Shown piece by piece: positions 33,193-40,861 of a stretch of 64,000 bases of DNA. The notes beneath the pieces are model-generated. The model was not told where the DNA came from and made no database searches. It was given only the letters and a program-made list of their open reading frames with translations. The stretch spans positions 1 through 64,000 of the forward strand of contig NZ_JAEFDB010000008.1 of NCBI RefSeq assembly GCF_016126015.1, in the 5' to 3' direction. The position numbers and the translations under genes were made by a program. Within the stretch, counting starts at the first letter, position 1, and each line of letters opens with the position of its first letter. The DNA comes from Capnocytophaga periodontitidis (GTDB lineage Bacteria; Bacteroidota; Bacteroidia; Flavobacteriales; Flavobacteriaceae).

Positions 33193-33340
33193 CAATGAAT
33201 AATTGACAATTAATAATTAACAGTTGTGATGCAAAAGTACAAAAGTTTTTTGTTAGTGTGAGCTGTGCAGGCAGAAAATTTTAGCAAAGTGTAGTAACAC
33301 CAATATGACTTTGTAGATATTATAAAGAAAGGTATAATAG

Positions 33341-33378
33341 AAAAAGTGCTGCAAACATTACTATTTGCAGCACTTTTC
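33341..33378 (-). terminator. Terminator of gldJ
   Basis: AAAAGTGCTGCAAA-CATTACTA-TTTGCAGCACTTTT, a 14-bp perfect stem located 20 nt after the gldJ stop and before the murF promoter, so gldJ and murF are separate transcripts in spite of their conserved order. Confidence 0.85.
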
Positions 33379-33396
33379 TATATTAGTTTTAAAAAT

Positions 33397-35046
33397 TTAT
33401 CCTTTAGGAGTACGGTGATTAGTTTTAGATTTAGAACCTACACGACTCATAGCATTACGGAATCCGATGTAATCGGTAGCGATGTATTGAGGGAGGAATC
33501 GGCGTTGAGCTGGGTCGATCCAGTAAGCGCGGTCTCTCCAAGAACCTCCTTTGAATACGCGAACTTCGTCGTCGATGAGAGAAGTACGGTCGTTAGAGGT
33601 GTCGTAATCTTTACCATTGAGTTCACTTCCTGGTTTTTTAGGGCGAGGGGCGTTGTACATAGAGTTAGTATACTCAGCACCTGGAGCCATTAAGCCACCT
33701 TGGTTGCGGAAGTTACGAGTTGAAGATTTTTCACCGTCGTTGTAACTGCGGTTATCGGCGTGTGTGAAGTTGTAACGCAAGTAAGTTTCGTTAGAGTCGA
33801 TTGGCACAGTAGCCAAGTTACCAGGGAGGTTACGAGCGATGATTTTTCTGTTAGGAAAGGTATCGTATTTTACTGATTCAGGAGTTACTACGATTTGTTT
33901 GCCATCTTCACCTATAGCGTGTTTCATATACACGTTACCACGGTAGTAGTTGAAGTCGGATTTTTCATCATCGACGATAGGACGATATACGTCGGCTACC
34001 CATTCGGCAACGTTACCAGCCATATCATACAAACCGAAGTCGTTAGGTGGGTAAGTTTTTACAGCTACGGTGATATCACCTTTATCGTCTGACCAACCAG
34101 CTAATCCGCCGTAGTCACCTTTACCTTGTTTGAAGTTAGCCAAGAGTTCACCACGAGTGCTACGTTTAGTAGAGCGGGTGTATTGGCTATCCCAAGGGTA
34201 TTTTTTTCTACCTTGTAAAGAGTTGTACTCACGGATACCGTTGAGTGATTTAGCGGCGTACTCCCATTCTACTTCGGTAGGGAGGCGGTATTCGGGCAAT
34301 AGCACACCACTGGTTTGTTTAGCGTAGCTTGGTTCACCATCTTTATTGGTGTTTTTACCGCCCATTTCGCCGGCTATTTTACCGCCATAAGTTTGAGTAG
34401 GGGCATTGAGATAGGTATCGGTACTGAAAGTACTTTGCGCATCAACTTGGTAACGAGCATCACGGGCGAGGTAACCATCGCGTTCGAGGATAGCCTCATT
34501 CACGCGGTCGGTACGCCAAGAGCTGAATTGTACTGCTTGAACCCAGTTTACACCTACTACGGGATACTCGGCATAAGCAGGGTGGCGCAAGTAGTTGTTT
34601 ACCATAGCTTCGTTAGCGCTCAAGGGGCCTCTCCATACCAAAGTATCGGGGAGCGCACCTATATATATATTTCGGTATTGCTCTTGATCGGGAGGGAACA
34701 CACGTTTGAGCCAATCGAGGTACTCCATATACATTTTGTTGGTTACCTCAGTTTCATCCATATAGAAGGATTGTACGTGTTGTTGAGTTGGAGTGTTATT
34801 CCAATCGTGCATCACGTTATCTTGCACTTGCCCCATAGTAAAAGTACCACCTTCGATAAGCACAAGCCCAGGACCGGTTTCTTGATCTTTGAAATCGGTG
34901 TTGTATTGGAATCCGCCTTCTTTAGCATTGATTCTCCATCCTGTTGCACTTGATACATTTCTATCAGACTTTTTGCCTCCACAGCTGGTGAGCAATAAGC
35001 CTGTAAGAGCTATGCAAATAGGGATTCTTAATAAACTTCTTTTCAT
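33397..35046 (-). CDS. gldJ: Gliding motility / T9SS lipoprotein GldJ
   Basis: A 549-residue outer-membrane lipoprotein (MKRSLLRIPICIALTGLLLTSC) with a sulfatase-modifying-factor fold like GldK: GPGLVLIEGGTFTMGQVQDN, FYMDETEVTNKMYMEYLDW, YPVVGVNWVQAVQFSSWR, LPTEVEWEYAAKS, YDMAGNVAEWVAD, FKGGSWRDRAYW. Needed for gliding and stability of other Gld proteins. An ATG at 35067 would add MLTSVFT before the signal; 35046 is preferred as it begins the basic-hydrophobic signal peptide. Confidence 0.95.
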   Translation of the reverse strand: MKRSLLRIPICIALTGLLLTSCGGKKSDRNVSSATGWRINAKEGGFQYNTDFKDQETGPGLVLIEGGTFTMGQVQDNVMHDWNNTPTQQHVQSFYMDETEVTNKMYMEYLDWLKRVFPPDQEQYRNIYIGALPDTLVWRGPLSANEAMVNNYLRHPAYAEYPVVGVNWVQAVQFSSWRTDRVNEAILERDGYLARDARYQVDAQSTFSTDTYLNAPTQTYGGKIAGEMGGKNTNKDGEPSYAKQTSGVLLPEYRLPTEVEWEYAAKSLNGIREYNSLQGRKKYPWDSQYTRSTKRSTRGELLANFKQGKGDYGGLAGWSDDKGDITVAVKTYPPNDFGLYDMAGNVAEWVADVYRPIVDDEKSDFNYYRGNVYMKHAIGEDGKQIVVTPESVKYDTFPNRKIIARNLPGNLATVPIDSNETYLRYNFTHADNRSYNDGEKSSTRNFRNQGGLMAPGAEYTNSMYNAPRPKKPGSELNGKDYDTSNDRTSLIDDEVRVFKGGSWRDRAYWIDPAQRRFLPQYIATDYIGFRNAMSRVGSKSKTNHRTPKG

Positions 35047-35268
35047 AGTAAAAACACTTGTTAGCATAAAAATTCGGGCGCAAGATACTACTTTTTTTGA
35101 ATATAGTATGCTTGTTTTAGTATTTTAACGCTATATTAATATTAAAATATTTTATACATTTTAGTATACTGTTGATTTATAATTAGTTGTATATCTTTTC
35201 CACTTTGGTAGATTTTACTCATTCACAAGGCATTTCGTCTGTTTTTTAACAATTCTTTAAGTATTTTA

Positions 35269-36303
35269 TTAGAGCAAATTGGCTTTATCTGCTAAAAAAA
35301 TCAACAGTAGAGAGAGTAAAAAGGATATAACAGGAGCAATCATCCACATTGTGAAAAATCGCTTTACTTGGGTTTTGCGAAATATATTTTTGTGTCCCAT
35401 TTTGGCGACGCCTATACCTAAAATAGCTGCTACATTTACTTGTACTAAGGAGGTTGGTATACCTTTTACCACTGAGGCGAGCAGGAGTAGGCTACCTGAG
35501 ATGAAGGCGATGATTACAGCTTCGAACTTGCCAAAGAGGATAATTTCCTTACCGGTATTTTTGAGTATTTTATGCCCAAATAGGGAAGCACCAATACCGA
35601 AACAGGGGGCTACTACTAAGGTGGCGAGCATTAGGATGACGATATGATCGCTTTCGCGGATGTGTAGCTCGTTGATGGTCATCGTATAGAGGGGGCCGGC
35701 GGCATTGGCAACGTTGTTAGAGCCTATGGCAAACGATACATAGAGAGCCATTATTACTAACACGATGTCCCATATATGGCGTTTGTTCTCATTTTGAGCG
35801 CGCTGAATGGTGAGTCCGCGACGGCGCATAGGTTGGTATATATATTTCCCAGCGAAGAAGCTGAGGAAATAGGATATGATGGGCAGTATAAACCAAGCGG
35901 GGATGATTTCGACAAAGAGGTTATGGGTGTCTAACCTACCGAAATACAAAGCAGGGGCGGCTAAAGCGAGCACGGCTGCTTGGCTGGTGGATTGGGGGAT
36001 GCCTGATATATTAGAGATGAGCATTGTTACAGCTATGGAAAATAGGGCAATAGAGACGACGGTGAAGTCCATAAACTCTGAAGGTAGGATGCCGCTGCCC
36101 ATAGTGCCAGCTGTTTTTTTACCTGCTATAAAAGCACCTACAAACACCATTATCCCAAAAAGCCCTGGAATGATAGACTTCCTAATCACATTAGCGCCAT
36201 AGCTGGCTGAGAAAGCAGGAGCAGTGCCACTACCTCCCATAGTAATTGCTACAGCCATTGCAGTGAGGAAGGGGATGAGTAACTGGTTGTATATAGGGGT
36301 CAT
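35269..36303 (-). CDS. PiT-family inorganic phosphate (or sulfate) permease
   Basis: A 344-residue inner-membrane protein with about 10-11 hydrophobic segments. FAIGSNNVANAAGPLYTM in the second half matches the GANDVANA.G signature of PiT transporters, and PQSTSQAAV and PTSLVQV match the two 'G.P.S..' loops. The N-terminal signature is altered to GGSGTAPAFSASYGANVI. PiT proteins move phosphate, or sulfate in the CysP branch, with H+ or Na+; the substrate here is not decided by sequence. A TACTTTTG -7 box is at 36337-36330. Confidence 0.85.
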   Translation of the reverse strand: MTPIYNQLLIPFLTAMAVAITMGGSGTAPAFSASYGANVIRKSIIPGLFGIMVFVGAFIAGKKTAGTMGSGILPSEFMDFTVVSIALFSIAVTMLISNISGIPQSTSQAAVLALAAPALYFGRLDTHNLFVEIIPAWFILPIISYFLSFFAGKYIYQPMRRRGLTIQRAQNENKRHIWDIVLVIMALYVSFAIGSNNVANAAGPLYTMTINELHIRESDHIVILMLATLVVAPCFGIGASLFGHKILKNTGKEIILFGKFEAVIIAFISGSLLLLASVVKGIPTSLVQVNVAAILGIGVAKMGHKNIFRKTQVKRFFTMWMIAPVISFLLSLLLIFLADKANLL

Positions 36304-36387
36304 TTTGCTTTTATATTGTATATTCGAGGCAAAAGTACAAAATAATTATCAATTAACAATTAAGAATTATCAATTAACGGTTAATAA

Positions 36388-36495
36388 AAAGAAAAAAGCC
36401 CGATATTGCTATCGGACTTTTCCATTAACCAACCAAAACTTTAAATTATGAAAACTATTATTTGAAGTTTTACAATGAGCTACCACCCTCATTGC
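36388..36495 (-). ncRNA. Candidate small RNA (~105 nt)
   Basis: A complete transcription unit without a reading frame. A consensus promoter (36501-36531) predicts a start near 36494; the RNA would begin with the hairpin CAATGAG-GGTGGTAG-CTCATTG, continue with an AAAACTT...AAGTTTT pairing around an AT-rich loop, a GGTTGGTTAATGG single strand, and end in the terminator AAAAGTCCGATA-GCAA-TATCGGGCTTTTTT. The PiT gene downstream has its own promoter after this terminator. I cannot match it to 6S RNA, SRP RNA or tmRNA. Confidence 0.6.
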
Positions 36496-36500
36496 GTTGG

Positions 36501-36531
36501 CAAAGGTACGGCGTTTTTTTGAAATACCAAA
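36501..36531 (-). promoter_or_regulatory. Consensus promoter of the candidate small RNA
   Basis: On the minus strand TTTG (36531-36528) and TACCTTTG (36508-36501) are exactly 19 nt apart. The spacer contains a run of seven A on this strand's complement. No gene begins downstream before the terminator. Confidence 0.75.
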
Positions 36532-36700
36532 ATAATTTGATGGTTTAACAAAAGTTTAACAGTGGTAGTGATTGTTATGTATTGATAATTAATGAGTTGT
36601 GATTTTTTGAAAAAATCTTGAGGGGAGAGAAACTAGGAGTGTCTCGGAGAATCTCGGAGAAACTAGGAGTGTCTCGGAGGGGGATTGTTATAGAAAAAGC
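36532..36700. repeat. Intergenic stretch with decamer repeat block 1 of the 36-38 kb cluster
   Basis: The gap 36304-36703 holds the PiT promoter, the candidate RNA and, at 36624-36682, five to six decamers of the CTCGGAGAAT / CTAGGAGTGT type with exact 10-nt period, followed by GGATTGTTATAGAAAAAGCTG. That tail is repeated after the decamer blocks at 37241 and 38322, where it begins a terminator; here its second arm is lost and it merges with the end of the lipocalin gene. Confidence 0.8.
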
Positions 36701-36703
36701 TGC

Positions 36704-37174
36704 CTAAGGTTTTAGATTTTTTAATTTTTCTATTTCGGTGAGTTCTTGTGGGGAGAGTTTGCGAAATACTGAAGAGATGATTATTTTACCGCCTGTTTTA
36801 GCTTCTCCTTCTACTTTGATAGTAAGTTTGTTGCCATTGATTGCAAACTCTGCTGAGTAATCTTGTTGGATAGCGGGGTTTGTAGCGGTAACGATATTAC
36901 CACGTACTCTGTAGGGACGTTTTTCGATACTGGTGTCCTTGTTATAAACACAGTTACCATTGCTATCTTCTTTAAAAAATATCTCTTCGGTTTCGGTAGC
37001 TGAATAGATAATCACATTTTTTTCACATTCAGTGAGTTTTTGAAGTTCATTACCTTCAGTGATAGATTCTAATTTCCAACCGCCTATGAGTTGGTTAGGG
37101 GCATCGTTGTCGTCTTTGCTTTTGCAAGCGATAAGGCTTGTAATAGCTACTAAAGTTATTAAAAAATTTTTCAT
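36704..37174 (-). CDS. Lipocalin-like lipoprotein
   Basis: A 156-residue lipoprotein (MKNFLITLVAITSLIAC, Cys17). LIGGWKLESI near the start of the mature part, a Cys pair (ECEKN, GNCVYN), and alternating strands to the end match the lipocalin-like family common in Bacteroidota. Ligand unknown. A CAAAGATA (TATCTTTG) -7 box is at 37211-37204. Its last codons (KLKNLKP) overlap a degenerate copy of the terminator found behind the next two genes, so its original 3' end was probably altered. Confidence 0.8.
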   Translation of the reverse strand: MKNFLITLVAITSLIACKSKDDNDAPNQLIGGWKLESITEGNELQKLTECEKNVIIYSATETEEIFFKEDSNGNCVYNKDTSIEKRPYRVRGNIVTATNPAIQQDYSAEFAINGNKLTIKVEGEAKTGGKIIISSVFRKLSPQELTEIEKLKNLKP

Positions 37175-37240
37175 ATTGAATGAGTGTTTATTTGATTTTG
37201 GGGCAAAGATACAAAATAATTTTCACCTGACGGTGATAAG

Positions 37241-37322
37241 GGAGGAGTGTCTCGGAGGGAGAGGAGAATCTCGGAGAAACTAGGAGAATCTCGGAGGGGG
37301 AGTGTTTCGGAGAAACTGGAAG
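37241..37322. repeat. Decamer repeat block 2
   Basis: About eight units of 10 nt (GAGAATCTCG, GAGAAACTAG, GAGTGTTTCG and similar) in register, followed by the terminator of the first barrel gene. Just upstream is AATTTTCACCTGACGGTGA (37217-37235), a piece of another repeat family. Confidence 0.8.
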
Positions 37323-37336
37323 AGGGATTGTTATAG

Positions 37337-37368
37337 AAAAAGCTGCCTAAGGGTTTAGACAGCTTTTT
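37337..37368 (-). terminator. Terminator of the first barrel gene
   Basis: AAAAAGCTGCCTAA-GGG-TTTAGACAGCTTTTT, stem with one mismatch, 27 nt after the stop on the minus strand. Nearly the same sequence is at 38423-38454. Confidence 0.8.
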
Positions 37369-37394
37369 GTAATTATTACTTGTGTGGTTTAGTT

Positions 37395-38078
37395 TTAGAA
37401 TTTGTAACCTACACCAATTTGGAATACGCGGTTTTTGAATTTCATAGGAACCCAATTTTTACCATCTTTTGAGTAATCTTTAGTAGATAACTCTGTGAGT
37501 CCTAAATTGAAGGTAGCATCGAAGAAGAGTCCTGAATCTAAGTTGTATTCAGCACCAAAGCCTAACCCTAAATCAAAGTTTTTATCAGGGGTAAGGGAGT
37601 AATTAAGTTTGCTAATAAAATTAGAGTTATTAGCAGGCTCTGCTTCAAATTCTACTTTTGATAGGAAGCCTAAGTTTACTCCTACTTTAGGGCGGAACCC
37701 ATTGATATCGTATTTAAACCAAAGAGGGACATTAAGCTGCTGTATAGCCAATTTACTACTACTGTTTAAATCTACTTTTCCAGAAAGGGGACCAGCGCTA
37801 ACTTCAAGTGATTTTAGATTGGCTCCTTGGAAAGCATAGTCTATACCAGCTTCTACCCATAGTTTTTCGTTGAAGCCATATTCAATAAAAGCTCCAAAGT
37901 GAAAACCAGGTCTGTAAGCAGTATTAAATTTAGCGGTTCCTGTACCAATTATTGAATATTCAGGTTCGGAAACGCTTGACAATAAGAAGCCTGCTTTAGC
38001 TCCTACTTTGAATTCTTGGGCGTTGGCGGTGGTGATTGCCGCTACAGCCATTGCTGCAATGATAAAAATTTTTTTCAT
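37395..38078 (-). CDS. Outer-membrane beta-barrel (porin family), tandem copy 1
   Basis: A 227-residue protein with signal peptide (MKKIFIIAAMAVAAITTANAQ) and an eight-stranded-type barrel: FKVGAKAGFLLSSV, PGFHFGAFIEYGFNEKLWVEAG, VPLWFKYDINGFRPKVGVNLGFLSK, LGLGFGAEYNL, and a terminal Phe (FQIGVGYKF). PorT/OmpA-barrel-like family; function unknown. It is a tandem duplicate of the next gene, including the terminator and the region just upstream of the start. A dispersed repeat (38141-38307) lies where its promoter would be expected. Confidence 0.85.
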   Translation of the reverse strand: MKKIFIIAAMAVAAITTANAQEFKVGAKAGFLLSSVSEPEYSIIGTGTAKFNTAYRPGFHFGAFIEYGFNEKLWVEAGIDYAFQGANLKSLEVSAGPLSGKVDLNSSSKLAIQQLNVPLWFKYDINGFRPKVGVNLGFLSKVEFEAEPANNSNFISKLNYSLTPDKNFDLGLGFGAEYNLDSGLFFDATFNLGLTELSTKDYSKDGKNWVPMKFKNRVFQIGVGYKF

Positions 38079-38140
38079 TTGTTTTTATATTTATTTGGTT
38101 ATTACTATTTGATCGTTAGTTGTATATTGTTTATTTTAAT

Positions 38141-38307
38141 GTGAGTTCGGCGTAAGTAATTATTTAACAATCAGTAAAATATTTTTAATCTCCCACAAAG
38201 CCAGCGAGTTAGCGCAGCTGGGTATGTGAAACACGAATTTTCACGAAATAGGGAGTGCATAAAAGTCTTTATTTTTTATTATCTCACGAATTTTCACCTG
38301 ACGGTGA
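38141..38307. repeat. Dispersed repeat upstream of barrel copy 1
   Basis: Starts GTGAGTTCGGCGTAAGTAAT and ends TTTTCACCTGACGGTGA. Both ends, and ATCTCCCAC and ATAAAAGTCTTTATTTTTTA inside, are shared with 41708-41845. The inner part differs (AAGCCAGCGAGTTAGCGCAGC here). Part of it is found inverted at 23329-23375, and its tail at 58167-58213 and 37217-37235. Confidence 0.85.
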
Positions 38308-38321
38308 TGTTGTGATGAGGG

Positions 38322-38412
38322 GGGAGTGTCTCGGAAAAAATAGGAGAATCTCGGAGAAACTGGGAGGATCTCGGAGAAACTGGGGGAATCTCGGATAATC
38401 TCAGATAGAGGG
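38322..38412. repeat. Decamer repeat block 3
   Basis: Eight to nine 10-nt units (GAGAATCTCG, GAGAAACTGG, GAGGATCTCG, GGGAATCTCG), the longest block in the window, followed by GGATTGTTATAG and the terminator of barrel copy 2. Confidence 0.8.
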
Positions 38413-38422
38413 ATTGTTATAG

Positions 38423-38454
38423 AAAAAGCTGTCTAAATCCTTAGGCAGCTTTTT
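38423..38454 (-). terminator. Terminator of the second barrel gene
   Basis: AAAAAGCTGTCTAA-ATCC-TTAGGCAGCTTTTT, 27 nt after the stop; duplicate of the element at 37337-37368. Confidence 0.8.
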
Positions 38455-38480
38455 GTAATTATTACTTGTGTGGTTTAGTT

Positions 38481-39191
38481 TTAGAATTTGTAACCTACAC
38501 CAATTTGGAATACGCGGTTTTTGAATTTATTACCTTCACTATATGTCCCGTCATCATTTTTTTCTTTAGTGGACAGTTTGGTAAGACCTAAATTGAAGGT
38601 AGCATCAAAGAAGAGTCCCATAGGCAAGTTGTACTCAGCACCAAATCCTAAACCAAAGTCGAATTTTTTATCAGGGGTTAAAGATTCATTAATTGTATTT
38701 TCAACGGCTGGAGCTCCTTCAATTTCCGAATTTGCTTTAACTTTTGAAAGGAATCCTAAGTTTACTCCTACTTTAGGACGGAAGCCACTGATATCATACT
38801 TCACCCAAAGAGGGATGTTAAACTGCTGGGTTTTAACCCATCCATTTTTAATATTATCTTTCTTGGAAGTAATAAGACTTCCGTCACTAACATTTATTAC
38901 AGTACCCTCAATTGATTTTAGATTGGCTCCTTGGAAAGCATAGTCTACTCCAGCTTCTACCCATATTTTTTCGTTGAAGCCGTATTCAATAAAAGCTCCA
39001 AAGTGAAAACCAGGTCGGAAAGCGGTGTTTAGTTTGGAAGTAGATGTTTTTCCTGCTTCTGTAAATGAATAATCATCTACAGAAAAATTGGACAATAAGA
39101 AGCCTGCTTTAGCTCCTACTTTGAATTCTTGGGCGTTGGCGGTGGTGATTCCCGCTACAGCCATTGCTGCAATGATAAAAAGTTTTTTCAT
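38481..39191 (-). CDS. Outer-membrane beta-barrel (porin family), tandem copy 2
   Basis: A 236-residue protein, strongly similar to copy 1 (signal MKKLFIIAAMAVAGITTANAQ; FKVGAKAGFLLSNF; PGFHFGAFIEYGFNEKIWVEAGVDYAFQ; terminal RVFQIGVGYKF) with differences in two surface loops (TVINVSDGSLITSKKDNIKN; NSEIEGAPAVENTINES). It keeps an upstream promoter: minus-strand TTTG at 39287-39284 and a near-consensus TAATCTTG at 39263-39256, 20 nt apart. Function unknown. Confidence 0.85.
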   Translation of the reverse strand: MKKLFIIAAMAVAGITTANAQEFKVGAKAGFLLSNFSVDDYSFTEAGKTSTSKLNTAFRPGFHFGAFIEYGFNEKIWVEAGVDYAFQGANLKSIEGTVINVSDGSLITSKKDNIKNGWVKTQQFNIPLWVKYDISGFRPKVGVNLGFLSKVKANSEIEGAPAVENTINESLTPDKKFDFGLGFGAEYNLPMGLFFDATFNLGLTKLSTKEKNDDGTYSEGNKFKNRVFQIGVGYKF

Positions 39192-39299
39192 TTGTTTTTA
39201 TATTTATTTGGTTATTACTATTTGATGGTTAGTTGTGCGTTGTTTATTTCGGGGGCAAGATTACGACAAATATTTGAGATATGCAAAAGTTTTTTGAGG

Positions 39300-39395
39300 T
39301 AAGAGATAAGAGGTAAGAGGTAAGAGGGTGGGGATTAGAGAATTAGCAAATTAGCAAATTAGAGAATTAGCAAATAGGGATTAGAGAATTGGGGA
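39300..39395. repeat. Simple repeats before the peroxiredoxin operon's terminator
   Basis: Imperfect repeats GAGGTAAGAG (39296-39327) and GAATTAGCAAATTAGC/GGGATTAGAGAATT (39333-39398). No gene seen in 39192-39466. Confidence 0.6.
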
Positions 39396-39399
39396 ATTG

Positions 39400-39433
39400 A
39401 AAAAGCCGTTCAGACCCCTCTGAACGGCTTTTT
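39400..39433. terminator. Terminator of the peroxiredoxin operon
   Basis: AAAAAGCCGTTCAGA-CCCC-TCTGAACGGCTTTTT, a perfect 15-bp stem, 33 nt after the last stop of the minus-strand operon. Confidence 0.9.
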
Positions 39434-39466
39434 CGTTTTTAGTTAGTGAAAGAAATAATAATAATT

Positions 39467-39724
39467 TTACTTGTCGATAGAGCCTACAACGCGCTTCATA
39501 AAGGTGTTGAGGGCTTCTTTTTGTGGAGTACCTTGTTTGATGAGTTCATCTACTTCGATAGCTCCGTAGAAATTGGAGAGCAATTCGCCAATTACGTCTA
39601 ACTCCTCATCTTTGAGTTGTTCGCATTCTATGAGATTTTCGAGAGTTTCGATGGTCTCATTCACGTAATCTTGGTCGTTGTTCTCGATAAACTGAACGAT
39701 ATGTTTAATTACCGGTAATCTCAT
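39467..39724 (-). CDS. DUF6952-type small protein
   Basis: An 85-residue acidic helical protein (MRLPVIKHIVQFIENNDQDY...), a short family found behind thioredoxin in flavobacteria. Overlaps the end of the thioredoxin gene by 20 nt, so translation is probably coupled. Function unknown; its fixed place with a peroxiredoxin and a thioredoxin suggests a role in thiol redox defence. Confidence 0.8.
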   Translation of the reverse strand: MRLPVIKHIVQFIENNDQDYVNETIETLENLIECEQLKDEELDVIGELLSNFYGAIEVDELIKQGTPQKEALNTFMKRVVGSIDK

Positions 39725-40016
39725 CTATAAATTCTTTTAGGAGTTCGGCTTTGTTAGTTTGCAATTGTTTTTCCAAATTACCGTTTTTGAAAGCGGCAAA
39801 TGTAGGCAAGTTATCCACTTTGGCGAGTTTGCGTGACTCGGGGAAAGCTTCAGCATCTACATATACAAAAGTAGCATTGGGGGTTTCGGCTGCATACTTT
39901 TTGAATTTGGGTTTTATGATTTTGCAGTTACCGCACCATCCTGCGCCGAATTGTACGAATACGAGGGGATTAGCGGCTATGATTTCTTGCAAATTATCTT
40001 GGGTAAGTTCTGTCAT
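39705..40016 (-). CDS. Thioredoxin family protein
   Basis: A 103-residue cytoplasmic thioredoxin fold. Active site Trp27-Cys28-Gly-Asn-Cys31 (GAGWCGNCK) differs from the usual WCGPC by Asn for Pro, and the cis-Pro is seen in NLPTFAAF. Probably reduces the peroxiredoxin encoded 68 nt upstream in the same operon. Confidence 0.9.
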   Translation of the reverse strand: MTELTQDNLQEIIAANPLVFVQFGAGWCGNCKIIKPKFKKYAAETPNATFVYVDAEAFPESRKLAKVDNLPTFAAFKNGNLEKQLQTNKAELLKEFIDEITGN

Positions 40017-40084
40017 AGTGATGAAAAAATAGTGTTGAGTTTTTTAGTCAATGCATATTTACAATGATCAAGTTTTTCAGTTTT

Positions 40085-40720
40085 TTAGTGAGAAGCTAAA
40101 TAGCTTGCTACGCCTTTACGGTCGGCATTCATAGCGTCTTTACCTTCTTCCCAGTTGGCTGGGCAAACTTCGCCGTGTTGTTGTACGTGAGTGTAAGCAT
40201 CTACAAGGCGCAAGTACTCTTTTACGTTACGACCTAAAGGCATATCGTTGATACTTTCGTGGAATACTTTACCTGTTTCGTCGATAAGGTAAGTAGCGCG
40301 GAAAGTTACATCGTCACCTTCGAGGAGGTAAGCATCGGCAGTTTCGTCGTAAATTTCGCGAGAGTCGAGGATACCTAAGATGCGAGCGAGGTTACGGTTG
40401 CTATCGGCAAGGATAGGGTAAGTAACGCCTTCAATACCACCGTTGTTTTTAGGGGTGTTGAGCCACGCGAAGTGTACTTCGGCAGTGTCGCAAGAGGCAC
40501 CTATTACTTTTACGTTGCGTTTTTCGAACTCGGCTAAGGCTTCTTGGAAAGCGTGGAGTTCGGTAGGGCATACGAAAGTAAAATCTTTAGGATACCAGAA
40601 AAGAAGTACTTTCTTTTTACTGTTTACGGCTTCAGAAAGCACGTTGATTTTGAATGTATCGCCGAGGTCGCTCATAGCGTTTACCTCGATATTGGGGAAT
40701 TGTTTTCCTACAAATGACAT
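40085..40720 (-). CDS. 2-Cys peroxiredoxin (AhpC/TSA family)
   Basis: A 211-residue thiol peroxidase that reduces H2O2 and alkyl hydroperoxides. Peroxidatic Cys51 in FTFVCPTELHAF and resolving Cys186 in GEVCPANW are present; YPKDFTFVCP with Pro44 and Thr48, and the Arg in the DSNRNLAR segment, complete the site. First gene of the peroxiredoxin-thioredoxin-DUF6952 operon. A TACTTTTG box is at 40763-40756. Confidence 0.95.
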   Translation of the reverse strand: MSFVGKQFPNIEVNAMSDLGDTFKINVLSEAVNSKKKVLLFWYPKDFTFVCPTELHAFQEALAEFEKRNVKVIGASCDTAEVHFAWLNTPKNNGGIEGVTYPILADSNRNLARILGILDSREIYDETADAYLLEGDDVTFRATYLIDETGKVFHESINDMPLGRNVKEYLRLVDAYTHVQQHGEVCPANWEEGKDAMNADRKGVASYLASH

Positions 40721-40828
40721 ATTATCTTGTTTTTTTATGTTCTGTTTTACGGGTGCAAAAGTAGGATGTTTTTGAAGATTGTAAATAGTTTTCTAATTGA
40801 AAGATTTTATGAAGAGATAGGGATTAGT

Positions 40829-40861
40829 TATAGGTGTCAGGTGTCAGGTGTCAGGTTTCAG
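40829..40861. repeat. Short tandem repeat GGTGTCA
   Basis: Four to five copies of the 7-mer (AGGTGTCAGGTGTCAGGTGT, then one variant), ending inside the last codons of tcdA. The copy number could vary and alter the C-terminus. Confidence 0.7.

Noticed and set aside
34315-34953. 212-residue plus-strand frame inside gldJ
   Set aside because: Antisense shadow of a gene with clear sulfatase-modifying-fold motifs on the minus strand.
36421-36466. Very short plus-strand frame (MKTII) in the candidate RNA region
   Set aside because: Five codons without a promoter on that strand; the minus-strand promoter and terminator explain the region better.
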